Below, in pieces: positions 16,273-26,487 of a stretch of 37,545 nt of DNA. The notes under the pieces are model-generated. The model saw only the letters and a list, made by a program, of their open reading frames with translations, ran no database searches and was not told the origin of the DNA. Location: NCBI RefSeq assembly GCF_001571085.1, contig NZ_BCTC01000063.1, forward strand, positions 1 through 37,545, read 5' to 3'. Source of the stretch: Azohydromonas lata NBRC 102462. Lineage in GTDB: Bacteria > Pseudomonadota > Gammaproteobacteria > Burkholderiales > Burkholderiaceae_C. The position numbers and the translations under genes are program-made. The stretch's first letter is position 1. Each line of letters starts with the position of its first letter.

Positions 16273-17250
16273 ATGTTCAGTGCCCTGTACCTGCAGAAGG
16301 ACGCCGGCGGTTTCAGCGCCGACGTGCGCGAGCTGCCGCCGCTGGAGCCGGGCGAGGGCGAGGTGCTGGTGCGCATCCAGCACTCCACGCTGAATTTCAA
16401 GGACGGTCTGGCCATCACCGACCGCTCGCCTGTGGTGCGACGCTTTCCCATGGTGCCGGGCATAGACGGCGCGGGCGTCGTCATCGCCAGCCGCCACCCC
16501 GGCTTCCAGCCTGGCGACCGTGTCGCCAGCACCGGCGCCGAGGTAGGAGAAACGCGCTGGGGCTGCCTGGCGCAGCAGGCCGTGCTGCCGCCGGACGGGC
16601 TGGTCAAGCTGCCCGCGGGTTTCTCCACCGAGCACGCCATGGCCGTGGGCACGGCCGGCTTCACCGCGGCGCTGGCCGTGCTGGCGCTGGAGCGCCACGG
16701 CCTGAAGCCGCAAAGCGAAGTGCTGGTCACGGGCGCCACCGGTGGCGTGGGCAGCATCGCCATCGCGCTGCTGGCGCGCGCCGGGCACCGTGTCACCGCC
16801 GCCACCGGCAAGATGGCCGAGGCCGATTACCTGCGCGCGCTGGGCGCCGCCGACATCCTGGACCGCCGCACGCTGGAAGCCGCTGGAAAACCGCTGCAGA
16901 AGGAACGCTGGGACGCCGTGGTGGACGCCGCGGGCAGCCACACGCTGGTCAATGCGCTGGCGCAAACGAAGTGGAATGGCACCGTGGCAGCCTGCGGTCT
17001 GGCGCAGGGCGCGGACCTGCCCGGCTCGGTGATGCCCTTCATCCTGCGCGGCGTGACGCTGGCCGGCATCAACAGCGTGTGGCCGGCGCGGCCGCTGCGC
17101 GAGGCGGCGTGGCAGCGCATCTTCGAATCGCTTGATACCGGCTTGCTGGACGGCCTCACGCAGACCATCCCGCTCGCGCAAGCGAGGTGGGGCGCGCAGG
17201 CGCTCATGGACGGCAAGGTGCGGGGCCGCTTCGTGGTCCGCATCGACTGA
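16273..17250 (+). CDS. acuI: YhdH/AcuI-type quinone oxidoreductase (acrylyl-CoA reductase-like)
   Basis: 325 aa, medium-chain dehydrogenase/reductase without zinc ligands. AcuI proteins reduce acryloyl-CoA to propionyl-CoA with NADPH, which protects against this reactive thioester. HSTLNFKDGLAITD and VPGIDGAGVV are characteristic of the YhdH/YhfP subfamily, and VTGATGGVGSIAIALLARAG (about 153-172) is the nucleotide-binding site. The length equals E. coli YhdH (324 aa). The start ATG follows a GGAG about 12 bases upstream; the long open frame before it overlaps the opposite nlpC-type gene and is not coding. Proximity to prpE, which makes propionyl-CoA, fits a C3-CoA role, though the two are 105 bases apart. 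Confidence 0.85.
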   Translation: MFSALYLQKDAGGFSADVRELPPLEPGEGEVLVRIQHSTLNFKDGLAITDRSPVVRRFPMVPGIDGAGVVIASRHPGFQPGDRVASTGAEVGETRWGCLAQQAVLPPDGLVKLPAGFSTEHAMAVGTAGFTAALAVLALERHGLKPQSEVLVTGATGGVGSIAIALLARAGHRVTAATGKMAEADYLRALGAADILDRRTLEAAGKPLQKERWDAVVDAAGSHTLVNALAQTKWNGTVAACGLAQGADLPGSVMPFILRGVTLAGINSVWPARPLREAAWQRIFESLDTGLLDGLTQTIPLAQARWGAQALMDGKVRGRFVVRID

Positions 17251-17355
17251 CCCCACAACCCCAACAACAAGACAGCAGGCGGCCAGGCCACCCCGGACCT
17301 TCAGGATCGCCAAATTTTGAATTCATTATTTCGCATGCAAGCAGGAGCCTAAAGC

Positions 17356-19269
<1,914 letters not shown>

Positions 19270-19306
19270 GGCAACGAATAAAAGAGGGAGCGCGAGGGAG
19301 GAGGGG

Positions 19307-19340
19307 AAGGGGCCGCGCAAGCGGCCCCTTTTCTTTTTTC
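19307..19340 (+). terminator. Rho-independent terminator after prpE
   Basis: Perfect 10-bp stem (19307-19316 with 19321-19330), GCAA loop, followed by TTCTTTTTTC. Confidence 0.9.
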
Positions 19341-19350
19341 TTCCAGCGCC

Positions 19351-19572
19351 TCAACAGCACTTCCCCGTTCCCCCGCCATACCGCGCCTGCTGGCGATCCC
19401 GAAAGAACGCCTCGTAGCTCATGGGTTCCTGGTCGGGGTGGGTGCGCTTCATGTGCTCCAGGTAGCCGCCGTAGTCCGGCAACCCGACCATGAGGCGCAG
19501 GCCCTGCGCGAAGTAGCGCCCGGCCTGGCCCAGCTGGGCCAGGCGGGAAGCCTTGGTTTCAGCTTCAGGCAT
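19351..19572 (-). CDS. ybdD: YbdD/YjiX family small protein
   Basis: 73 aa, starting at the ATG at 19572 (MPEAETKASRL). LPDYGGYLEHMKRTHPD and MSYEAFFRDRQQARYGGG are the conserved core of this short family (DUF466), ending here in KCC. These proteins are almost always encoded directly after cstA-type transporters, and in E. coli the YjiX/YbdD partner is needed for pyruvate uptake by BtsT/CstA. Here it overlaps the cstA stop by eight bases, so the two are translated together. A soluble accessory of CstA is the best inference. Confidence 0.9.
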   Translation of the reverse strand: MPEAETKASRLAQLGQAGRYFAQGLRLMVGLPDYGGYLEHMKRTHPDQEPMSYEAFFRDRQQARYGGGTGKCC

Positions 19573-21643
19573 GGGCCGCGGCCTGGGCGTCGGCGGGCAG
19601 CCGCTCGTAGGCCATCTCGCGCGTGGTGGGCGCGCGGCTGGCGCGGGCGGCCAGCACGCTGCGCACGGCATACACCAGGATGCTCGCGACCACGAACATG
19701 AACAGGCCGCACAGCGCCGCGTCCAGCCGGTCGTTGAAGATTACGCGCTCCATCGCCTCCAGGCTCTTGGCCGGGGCCAGCACCTTGCCTTGCGCCAGCG
19801 CGTCGGCGTACTTGCCGGCATGGGCCAGGAAGCCCACGCGCACGTCCTCCGAGAAGATCTTCTGCCAGCCCGCGGTCAGCGTGCACAGCAGCAGCCACAC
19901 GGTGGGAACGATGGTCACCCAGGCGTAGCGGTCCTTCTTCATGCGGAACAGCACCACCGTGCCCAGCATCAGCGCCACGGCCGCCAGCATCTGGTTGGCA
20001 ATGCCGAAGAGGGGCCACAGCGTGTTGATGCCGCCCAGCGGATCGACCACGCCCTGGTACAGGAAGTAGCCCCAGGTCGCCACGCACAGGCCCGTGGCCA
20101 GCAGGTTCGCGGGCAAGGATTCCGTGCGCTTGAGCGCGGGCACGAAGCTGCCCAGCAGGTCCTGCAGCATGAAGCGGCCGGCGCGCGTGCCGGCGTCCAC
20201 GGCGGTGAGGATGAAGAGCGCCTCGAACAGGATGGCGAAGTGGTACCAGAAGGCCATCATGGCCTTGCCGCCCACGACCTGGTGAAGGATGTGGGCCATG
20301 CCCACGGCCAGGGTCGGCGCGCCGCCGGCGCGGGCCAGGATGGTGTTCTCGCCCACGTCCTTGGCGGTCTGCACCAGCATCTCCGGCGTGATGACGAAGC
20401 CCCAGGTGGAGAGCGTCGCCGCCACGGCCTCGGGCGTCTTGCCCACCAGCGCGGCCGGGCTGTTCATGGCGAAGTACACGCCCGGCTCGATGCACGAGGC
20501 CGCCACCAGCGCCATCACCGCCACGAAGCTCTCGGCCAGCATGCCGCCGTAGCCGATGTAGCGGGCGTGCGATTCGTTCTCCAGCATCTTGGGCGTGGTG
20601 CCCGACGAGATGAGAGCGTGGAAGCCGGACACCGCGCCGCAGGCGATGGTGATGAAGAGGAAGGGGAACAGGTTGCCCGCCCACACCGGGCCGTTGCCGG
20701 CCGCGAACTGCGTGAGCTTGGGCATCTGCAGCGAGGGCGCAACGACCACGATGCCGATGGCCAGCGCGACGATGGTGCCGATCTTGAGGAAGGTCGAGAG
20801 GTAGTCGCGCGGCGCCAGCAGCAGCCACACCGGAATGGACGCGGCGACGAAGCCGTAGCCGATGAGCAGCCACGTCAGCGCCTTGCCGTCGAAGGTGAAG
20901 AGCGGCGCCAGCGTGGGGCTCTCGTGCACCCACTGCCCGCCCAGGATGGCGGCCATCAGCAGCACGAAGCCGATGACGGAGATCTCGCCGATGCGCCCGG
21001 GCCGGATGAAGCGCAGGTACACGCCCATGAACAGCGCCACCGGAATGGTGGCGGCCACCGTGAAGGTGCCCCACGGGGACTCGGCCAGCGCCTTCACCAC
21101 GATCAGCGCCAGCACCGCGAGGATGATGATCATGATCATGAAGGCGCCGAAGAGCGCGATCAGCCCCGGCACCGTGCCCATCTCCTGCTTCACCAGGTCG
21201 CCGAGCGAGCGCCCGTCGCGCCGCGTGGAGATGAAGAGCACGATGAAGTCCTGCACCGCGCCGGCGAAGACCACGCCCGCGAGGATCCACAGCAGCCCGG
21301 GCAGGTAGCCCATCTGCGCCGCCAGCACCGGGCCCACCAGCGGGCCGGCGCCCGCGATGGCCGCGAAGTGGTGGCCGTAGAGCACGTGCTTGTTGGTGGG
21401 CACGAAGTCCAGGCCGTCGTTGTATTTCCAGGCCGGCGTCTGGCGCGTGGGGTCCAGGCCCAGCACCCGTTGCGCGAGGAACAGGCTGTAGTAGCGGTAG
21501 CCGATGAGGTAGACGCAGACCGCGGCGACCACGATCCACAGCGCGCTCACCGCTTCGCCGCGCGCCAGGGCCACGTAGGCCAGCGAGCAGGCGCCCAGGA
21601 CGGCCACGCCTGCCCAGGGCAGGTGGCGACGGATGAAAGACAT
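19565..21643 (-). CDS. cstA: CstA-family carbon starvation/pyruvate-peptide transporter
   Basis: 692 aa polytopic inner-membrane protein, near the 701 aa of E. coli CstA. The start ATG at 21643 has a good AGGAG site nine bases upstream. Many hydrophobic segments run through the protein; conserved stretches include KYNDGLDFVPTNKHVLYGHH, AGAGPLVGPVLAAQMGYLPG, FHALISSGTTPKMLENE and GGINTLWPLFGIANQMLAA. CstA proteins import pyruvate and are linked to peptide use during carbon limitation. The gene lies downstream of a sensor kinase/response regulator pair on the same strand; the 191-base gap holds an imperfect inverted repeat around GGGGTCAACCCC (about 21783-21800), a possible operator. Confidence 0.93.
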   Translation of the reverse strand: MSFIRRHLPWAGVAVLGACSLAYVALARGEAVSALWIVVAAVCVYLIGYRYYSLFLAQRVLGLDPTRQTPAWKYNDGLDFVPTNKHVLYGHHFAAIAGAGPLVGPVLAAQMGYLPGLLWILAGVVFAGAVQDFIVLFISTRRDGRSLGDLVKQEMGTVPGLIALFGAFMIMIIILAVLALIVVKALAESPWGTFTVAATIPVALFMGVYLRFIRPGRIGEISVIGFVLLMAAILGGQWVHESPTLAPLFTFDGKALTWLLIGYGFVAASIPVWLLLAPRDYLSTFLKIGTIVALAIGIVVVAPSLQMPKLTQFAAGNGPVWAGNLFPFLFITIACGAVSGFHALISSGTTPKMLENESHARYIGYGGMLAESFVAVMALVAASCIEPGVYFAMNSPAALVGKTPEAVAATLSTWGFVITPEMLVQTAKDVGENTILARAGGAPTLAVGMAHILHQVVGGKAMMAFWYHFAILFEALFILTAVDAGTRAGRFMLQDLLGSFVPALKRTESLPANLLATGLCVATWGYFLYQGVVDPLGGINTLWPLFGIANQMLAAVALMLGTVVLFRMKKDRYAWVTIVPTVWLLLCTLTAGWQKIFSEDVRVGFLAHAGKYADALAQGKVLAPAKSLEAMERVIFNDRLDAALCGLFMFVVASILVYAVRSVLAARASRAPTTREMAYERLPADAQAAAHA

Positions 21644-21834
21644 AGGGTTGGCTCCTGCGGCGCGCTTCAGCCGGGCAAGCAGCCGGCCCCTGCGCGATGG
21701 GTGTTGGACAGGGGCGTCATGGTCGGCGCTGGAGGCAACGCAAACATCCGTCGCGGCTACGGGGGCGCTTGCGTGGCGCCACCTAGGGGTCAACCCCAGG
21801 TTTGAAGGTGCGGGCGCTGGAGCGGCAGCAGGCG

Positions 21835-22473
21835 TCAGGGGTTGCGCGCGTGTTCGAGCGCGTAGCGCATGAGCTCGGCCGGGCTGTCCAGCTCCAGCTT
21901 GCGCTTGATGTTCTGGCGGTGCGTCTCCACGGTGCGCACCGACAGGTCCAGCGCCCGCGCGATCTGCTTGCTGCTCTCGCCGCGGGCCAGGGCGCTCAGG
22001 ATCTCGCTCTCGCGCGGCGTCAGGATGGGCTTGGGTGCCTGCGCGCGGAACATGCGCCGCGTCACGCCCGGGCTCAGGAAGGTGCCGCCGGCGCGTATGG
22101 CCTCTATGGCGGCCAGCAGCTCGTCGCCGGAGGCGTCCTTGAGCACGTAGCCGCGCGCGCCGGCCTGCAGCGCGCGCTGCACGTACTCGGGGTTGTCGTA
22201 CATGCTGAACATCAGCACGGCCAGGCCCGGGCGGCGCTGCAGCATCTGCGCCGCCAGCTCGATGCCGTTGGTGCTGCTGCCCTTGAGGCCCACGTCCATG
22301 AGCACGAGGTCGGGCTGGTCGCGCAGCAGCGCCTGCATGGCCGACTCCGGCGCGCCGGCCTCGGCCGTGACCACGTAGCCGTCGGCCTGCAGCCGCGCGC
22401 GCAGGCCGTCGCGCACCAGCGGGTGGTCGTCGACGAGCAGGATGCGAAGCGGGGAGGTACTGCCGGCGGTCAT
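21835..22473 (-). CDS. NarL/FixJ-family response regulator
   Basis: 212 aa. The receiver domain (about 8-125) has the acidic pair D15-D16 (LLVDDHP), phospho-acceptor D60 (LVLMDVGLKG), S90 at the switch position and K112 (YVLKDAS). A LuxR-type helix-turn-helix follows (about 148-205): LTPRESEILSALARGESSK and LSVRTVETHRQNIKRKL. It is a cytoplasmic DNA-binding regulator, activated by the kinase upstream. The start overlaps the kinase stop by ATGA. Because cstA is the next gene on the same strand, cstA-ybdD is the obvious candidate target, but that is inference from position. Confidence 0.92.
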   Translation of the reverse strand: MTAGSTSPLRILLVDDHPLVRDGLRARLQADGYVVTAEAGAPESAMQALLRDQPDLVLMDVGLKGSSTNGIELAAQMLQRRPGLAVLMFSMYDNPEYVQRALQAGARGYVLKDASGDELLAAIEAIRAGGTFLSPGVTRRMFRAQAPKPILTPRESEILSALARGESSKQIARALDLSVRTVETHRQNIKRKLELDSPAELMRYALEHARNP

Positions 22474-23855
22474 GGCGCGGGATTGTCGCGCGCCAGCCGC
22501 GCGAGCTGCGCGGCGGCAATGACGGCCTCGATCTGTGTGCCGTGGCCGGGGCGGCTTTGCACCTCCAGCAGCCCGCCAATGGAGACGAGGCGCTCGCGCA
22601 TGTTGCGCAGGCCGATGCCGGGGCCGGAGGCGTCCTGCGCGGCCTCGGCGTCGAAGCCGCGGCCGTCGTCGAGCACGCGCATGGCCACGCCGCCGGCCTC
22701 GGGGAACTCCAGCGCCAGCGCCAGGTGTTGCGCCTGCGCGTGCTTGGCCACGTTGGTCAGCGCCTCCTGCGCCACGCGGAACAGCACGGTGTTGACGACT
22801 TCCGGCAGCGGCTTGGGACTCCCCTGCACGGTGGCGCCGGCCTGCACGGCGCCGCTTTCGGCGAACTCCTGCGCCAGGTGGGCCAGCGCGGCGGGCAGCC
22901 CCAGGGTGTCCAGCAGCGCGGGGCGCAGCCGGTGCGAGATGCGGCGCACCTCGTTGAGGCTGTCGCCCAGGCGCTGCGCGGCCTGGCGCAGCACCTCGGC
23001 GCGGCCGTCGCGCTGGGCCGACTCCACCAGCAGCTTGATGGCGACCAGGTGCTGGCTCAGCCCGTCGTGCAGCTCGCGCGCGAGGTGGGCGCGCTCGTCC
23101 TCCTGCAGCCGCACCACCTGGTGGGCGAGGGCGCGCAGCTTGTGCTCGGCCGCGCGCTGCTCGCTCAAGTTCAAGGCCAGCCCGCTGGCGCTGATGAGCA
23201 GCAGCGCCACCAGCGCGATGCCGCCCATGAGCCATAGCGTGCGCGCCACGTTGCTGCGCGACTCCTGCTCCAGCTGGCCCAGCGCGGCCTGTATGCCGTC
23301 CAGGTACAGGCCCGTGCCCAGCATCCAGTTCCACTGCGGCAGCGCCACCACGTAGCCCAGCTTGGGCGCCATGCGCTCGCTGGAGGGCTGTCGCCACAGG
23401 TATTCGACGTAGCCGCCGCCGGCCTTGGCCTGCGCGATGAGGCGCTGGATGGTGGGCGAGCCGTTGGGGTCGCGCAGCTCCCACAGGTTGCGGCCTATGA
23501 GCTCCGGCTGGCGCGAGTGCATGAGCACGCGGCCTTCGAGGTCGTAGACGAAGAAGTAGCCGTCGGCGCCGTAGTCCAGTTGCGCGAGCTGCGAGAGGGC
23601 CTGCACGGCGGCGGCGCGGCGGCTGGCTTCGTCCTGCTGCGCCGAGCGTTCGTAGAGCGGGCGCACGTTGCTCATGGCCAGCTCCACGTAGTGGCGCAGC
23701 TCGTCGCGGCGCGCGTCCATGTAGGCACGTTGCACGGCGGCGCGCTCACGCGCGAGCAGCTCCTTTTCCTGGTGCACCACGGCCCAAGCGATCAGGCACA
23801 GCGCCGCCACCAGCGGCAGCAGCGCCAGCAGCAGGATTTTCAGACGCAGCTTCAT
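22470..23855 (-). CDS. Membrane sensor histidine kinase with Cache domain (HisKA_3 type)
   Basis: 461 aa. Transmembrane helix about 7-28, periplasmic single-Cache sensor region about 30-200 (LDYGADGYFFVYDLEGRVLMH and WNWMLGTGLYLDGI are typical of sCache), second helix about 206-230. The dimerisation domain carries the phosphorylated His in ARELHDGLSQHLVAIK (H263), the HisKA_3 form that pairs with NarL regulators. The ATPase part has NVAKHAQA, LDDGRGFD and GIGLRNMRERL. Its ligand is unknown; sCache sensors often bind small organic acids, which would suit a CstA-controlling system. It overlaps the response regulator gene by four bases. Confidence 0.92.
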   Translation of the reverse strand: MKLRLKILLLALLPLVAALCLIAWAVVHQEKELLARERAAVQRAYMDARRDELRHYVELAMSNVRPLYERSAQQDEASRRAAAVQALSQLAQLDYGADGYFFVYDLEGRVLMHSRQPELIGRNLWELRDPNGSPTIQRLIAQAKAGGGYVEYLWRQPSSERMAPKLGYVVALPQWNWMLGTGLYLDGIQAALGQLEQESRSNVARTLWLMGGIALVALLLISASGLALNLSEQRAAEHKLRALAHQVVRLQEDERAHLARELHDGLSQHLVAIKLLVESAQRDGRAEVLRQAAQRLGDSLNEVRRISHRLRPALLDTLGLPAALAHLAQEFAESGAVQAGATVQGSPKPLPEVVNTVLFRVAQEALTNVAKHAQAQHLALALEFPEAGGVAMRVLDDGRGFDAEAAQDASGPGIGLRNMRERLVSIGGLLEVQSRPGHGTQIEAVIAAAQLARLARDNPAP

Positions 23856-23904
23856 AGGCGGGCCGCACTGTAGCGGCGGCGCGGGGCGAGTCGTTGCGGC
23901 AACG

Positions 23905-23931
23905 AAAAAGGGCTGCTTGCGCAGCCCCTTT
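23905..23931 (-). terminator. Rho-independent terminator after the PIN-PhoH gene
   Basis: On the minus strand a GGGCTGC/GCAGCCC stem with a GCAA loop is followed by TTTTTCG, 28 bases after the stop codon. Confidence 0.85.
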
Positions 23932-23958
23932 GGGCGGTAGGCGTGAACCCGGCCGGCG

Positions 23959-25626
23959 TTACAGCACTTCGGAAGCGAAGTCCGCCAGGCGGGAGCGCTC
24001 GCCGCGGGCGAGCATGACGTGCCCCGAGTGCGGCCAGCCCTTGAAGCGGTCCACTGCGTAGGTGAGGCCGGAGCTGCCTTCGGTGAGGTAGGGCGTGTCG
24101 ATCTGCGCCAGGTTGCCCAGGCAGACGATCTTGGTGCCCGGGCCCGCGCGGGTGATGAGCGTCTTCATCTGCTTGGGCGTGAGGTTCTGGGCCTCGTCGA
24201 TGATCACGAACTTGTTGAGGAAGGTGCGCCCGCGCATGAAGTTCAGGCTCTTGATGCGGATCTTGCTGCGCACCAGCTCGTTGGTGGCGGCGCGGCCCCA
24301 CTCGCCGGCGCTGGAGTCGCTGCGGGCCAGCACCTCCAGGTTGTCGTCCAGCGCGCCCATCCACGGGCCCATCTTCTCTTCCTCGGTACCGGGCAGGAAG
24401 CCGATGTCCTCGCCCACGGGCACGGTCACGCGGGTGACGATGATCTCGCTGTAGCGGCGGTCGTCGAGCACCTGGGAGAGGCCCGCGGCCAGCGTCATCA
24501 GCGTCTTGCCCGTGCCGGCCGTGCCGGTGAGGGTGAGGAAGTCGCACTCCGGGTCCATGAGCAGGTTCAGCGCGAAGTTCTGCTCGCGGTTGCGGGCGGT
24601 GACGCCCCACACGGCGTTCTTCTGGTGCGTGTACTCCTTGAGCGTCTTGAGCACGGCGTTCTTGCCGGTGATCTCGGCCACGCGGGCGTACAGCGGCGCG
24701 GCGCCGGGCGTCTCCAGGTACACGAACTGGTTGACCAGCAGCGCGGGCACCAGCGGGCCGCTGATGCGGTAGTAGGTGTGGCCGCCTTGCTGCCAGCTCT
24801 CCATGGTCTTGCCATGGCGCTCCCAGAAGTCCGCGGGCAGCTGCAGCACGCCGGTGTAGAGCAGGTCTACGTCGTCGAGCGTCTTGTCGTTGAAATAGTC
24901 CTCGGCGGCCAGGCCCAGCGCGCGGGCCTTGATGCGCATGTTGATGTCCTTGGACACCAGCACCACTTCACGGCCCTGCTGTTGCTCGCGCAGCGACTGC
25001 ACCACGCCCAGGATCTGGTTGTCGGCCTTGCCCTGGGGCAGCCCCTGGGGCAGCTTGGTCTCCAGCAGCTGGGTCTGGAAGAAGAGCTTCCCAAGCGCTT
25101 CCTTGTGGCCGGTCTTGGCCAGCGCGATGCCCTCGGCCGGGTCGAGCTTGGCGGCGTCGGGGCCGCCGGCCAGGGCGTCGAGGTCGCGGCTGACCTGGCG
25201 CACGTTGCGCGAGACCTCGCTCATGCCCTTCTTGTGGCCGTCGAGCTCCTCGAGCGTGATCATCGGCAGGTAGATGTCGTGCTCGTCGAAGCGGAACAGG
25301 CTCATCGGGTCGTGCATGAGCACGTTGGTGTCGAGCACGAAGAGCTTGGCCGGCCCGGTGCTGCGCGGCTTGCGCGGGCGCGGGGCGGCCCTGGTGTTGG
25401 GCGAGGCGGGCATCGCGCTGGGCGCGGCCGCGGCGGGCGGGGTGACTTCCAGGGGAGGAGCCGCGGCCTCGGCGGCGTCGTTGCGCAGGTCCAGCAGTGC
25501 CGGCTCGGCCTCCGCGGCAGCAGCCCGTTTCAACCCGCGTTTGCCGCCTTTGGGGGCAGCCTGCGACTCGAAGTCGGCAGTCGTGAGTTGGGCAGCTTTG
25601 CGTGCAGGCGGCTTGGGAAGGGGCAT
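23959..25626 (-). CDS. PIN-domain/PhoH-like ATPase fusion protein
   Basis: 555 aa. A basic, Ala/Pro-rich N-terminal stretch (1-92) precedes a PIN nuclease-like domain (about 93-230: KLFVLDTNVLMHDP and ITLEELDGHKKG hold conserved acidic residues). The PhoH ATPase follows with Walker A TGTAGTGKT (about K374) and Walker B VIIDEAQNL. This architecture is the PhoH2/YlaK type, for which sequence-unspecific RNA helicase/RNase activity has been described in mycobacterial relatives. It is a cytoplasmic protein. It is the first gene of its own transcript, as a strong terminator isolates bcp upstream. A hairpin lies in its leader. The role in this organism is unproven. Confidence 0.9.
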   Translation of the reverse strand: MPLPKPPARKAAQLTTADFESQAAPKGGKRGLKRAAAAEAEPALLDLRNDAAEAAAPPLEVTPPAAAAPSAMPASPNTRAAPRPRKPRSTGPAKLFVLDTNVLMHDPMSLFRFDEHDIYLPMITLEELDGHKKGMSEVSRNVRQVSRDLDALAGGPDAAKLDPAEGIALAKTGHKEALGKLFFQTQLLETKLPQGLPQGKADNQILGVVQSLREQQQGREVVLVSKDINMRIKARALGLAAEDYFNDKTLDDVDLLYTGVLQLPADFWERHGKTMESWQQGGHTYYRISGPLVPALLVNQFVYLETPGAAPLYARVAEITGKNAVLKTLKEYTHQKNAVWGVTARNREQNFALNLLMDPECDFLTLTGTAGTGKTLMTLAAGLSQVLDDRRYSEIIVTRVTVPVGEDIGFLPGTEEEKMGPWMGALDDNLEVLARSDSSAGEWGRAATNELVRSKIRIKSLNFMRGRTFLNKFVIIDEAQNLTPKQMKTLITRAGPGTKIVCLGNLAQIDTPYLTEGSSGLTYAVDRFKGWPHSGHVMLARGERSRLADFASEVL

Positions 25627-25667
25627 GAAGGTCCTCTGAAGAAGGCGTTTGCAAAGGCCAGAAACGC

Positions 25668-25703
25668 CGAAGCCGCACAGTCGCCAGGGACGGTGCGGCT
25701 TCG
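25668..25703 (-). other. Perfect 11-bp inverted repeat in the PIN-PhoH leader
   Basis: Arms 25668-25678 and 25693-25703 (CGAAGCCGCAC and its complement) enclose 14 bases. It would form a stable hairpin in the mRNA leader, 42 bases before the start codon. No T-run follows on the minus strand, so it is not a standard terminator. A TATGAT hexamer (25745-25740) upstream could be the promoter -10, with no good -35. Confidence 0.45.
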
Positions 25704-25866
25704 GTTCGATGCGCGCTGAGGCTTCAGGAGCATGCAGCCATCATAGCCCGCTTGAAAGAGGGGGTAAGAGCTGCTGCAACAAGGCCAAAGCGCCATGACG
25801 CATTTCTAGCAGCTTGCATGCCCAGCACGGCATGGAAAATCACGGAGCGGGGTTGTCATGAGCACG

Positions 25867-25892
25867 TAAAAAAAGCCGGCGCTGGGCCGGCT
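25867..25892 (-). terminator. Rho-independent terminator after bcp
   Basis: Perfect 7-bp stem AGCCGGC/GCCGGCT (25886-25892 with 25874-25880), 5-base loop, then a run of T residues on the minus strand. With the hairpin at 25668 and the PhoH promoter region it accounts for most of the 25627-25942 gap. Confidence 0.9.
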
Positions 25893-25942
25893 CTTCGTGT
25901 GTGGCGCACCGTACTGGTGCGCGGCGTAGACAGCGACGGCGA

Positions 25943-26419
25943 TCAGGCCGTGGTCTTGAGCGCCTTGACGGCCTTGAGCACTTCGTCCACATGGCCGGCG
26001 ACCTTGATGCCGCGCCACTCGGCACGCAGCACGCCGCCGGCGTCGATCAGGAACGTGCTGCGCTCGATGCCCTTGACCTTCTTGCCGTACATGATCTTGT
26101 TCTTGACCACGCCGAACATGTGGCAGAGCTTTTCTTCGGTGTCGGCGATCAGGTCGAATGGCAGTTCCAGCGTCTGGCGGAACTTATCGTGCGAGGCCAT
26201 GTTGTCGCGCGAGACGCCAAAGACGACTGCGCCGGACTTCACGAATTCCTTGTGTTGATCACGGAACTGCAGTGCCTCGGTGGTACAACCCGGGGTATTG
26301 TCCTTGGGATAGAAATACAGCACCACGATCTGCCCCGCAAAGGCGGCGGGCGTGAATTTGATGCCGCTCGTGGCGAGCGCTTCGAATTCAGGAAGGGGTT
26401 TGTTCAGGGCAGGCGTCAT
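25943..26419 (-). CDS. bcp: Peroxiredoxin Bcp/PrxQ
   Basis: Thiol peroxidase that reduces hydrogen peroxide and organic hydroperoxides using thioredoxin. 158 aa. The peroxidatic Cys is C45 in DNTPGCTTEALQFRD, within the thioredoxin-fold motif VLYFYPKDNTPGC. The Cys five residues later that resolves the disulfide in E. coli Bcp (C50) is Leu here. The only other Cys is at about 99 (EEKLCHMFGV), so this protein would use another resolving residue or work as a 1-Cys enzyme. A perfect TATAAT hexamer (26482-26477, minus strand) sits about 60 bases before the ATG. A strong terminator follows the gene. Confidence 0.95.
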   Translation of the reverse strand: MTPALNKPLPEFEALATSGIKFTPAAFAGQIVVLYFYPKDNTPGCTTEALQFRDQHKEFVKSGAVVFGVSRDNMASHDKFRQTLELPFDLIADTEEKLCHMFGVVKNKIMYGKKVKGIERSTFLIDAGGVLRAEWRGIKVAGHVDEVLKAVKALKTTA

Positions 26420-26476
26420 GGAGGAGTGTTTCTCTTCTCGCTATGGGGCCGGGCGGCAGCGCCGGAGCAACTATTT

Positions 26477-26482
26477 ATTATA
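26477..26482 (-). promoter_or_regulatory. Probable bcp promoter -10 element
   Basis: Perfect TATAAT on the minus strand. No good -35 hexamer lies at 16-18 bases, where a GC-rich inverted repeat is found instead (CACGGG/CCCGTG arms). The same AT-rich patch reads TATTAT on the plus strand (26476-26481), so divergent transcription is possible. Confidence 0.45.
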
Positions 26483-26487
26483 GCCCG

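Noticed and set aside
19553-21805. A 750-codon plus-strand open frame opposite cstA
   Set aside because: It is His/Arg/Gly-rich low-complexity sequence, antisense to an unmistakable transporter gene.
21644-21834. A sigma54 promoter before cstA
   Set aside because: A TGGCGC...CGCAAGC stretch on the minus strand resembles it, but the spacing and the GG/GC core do not match the consensus.
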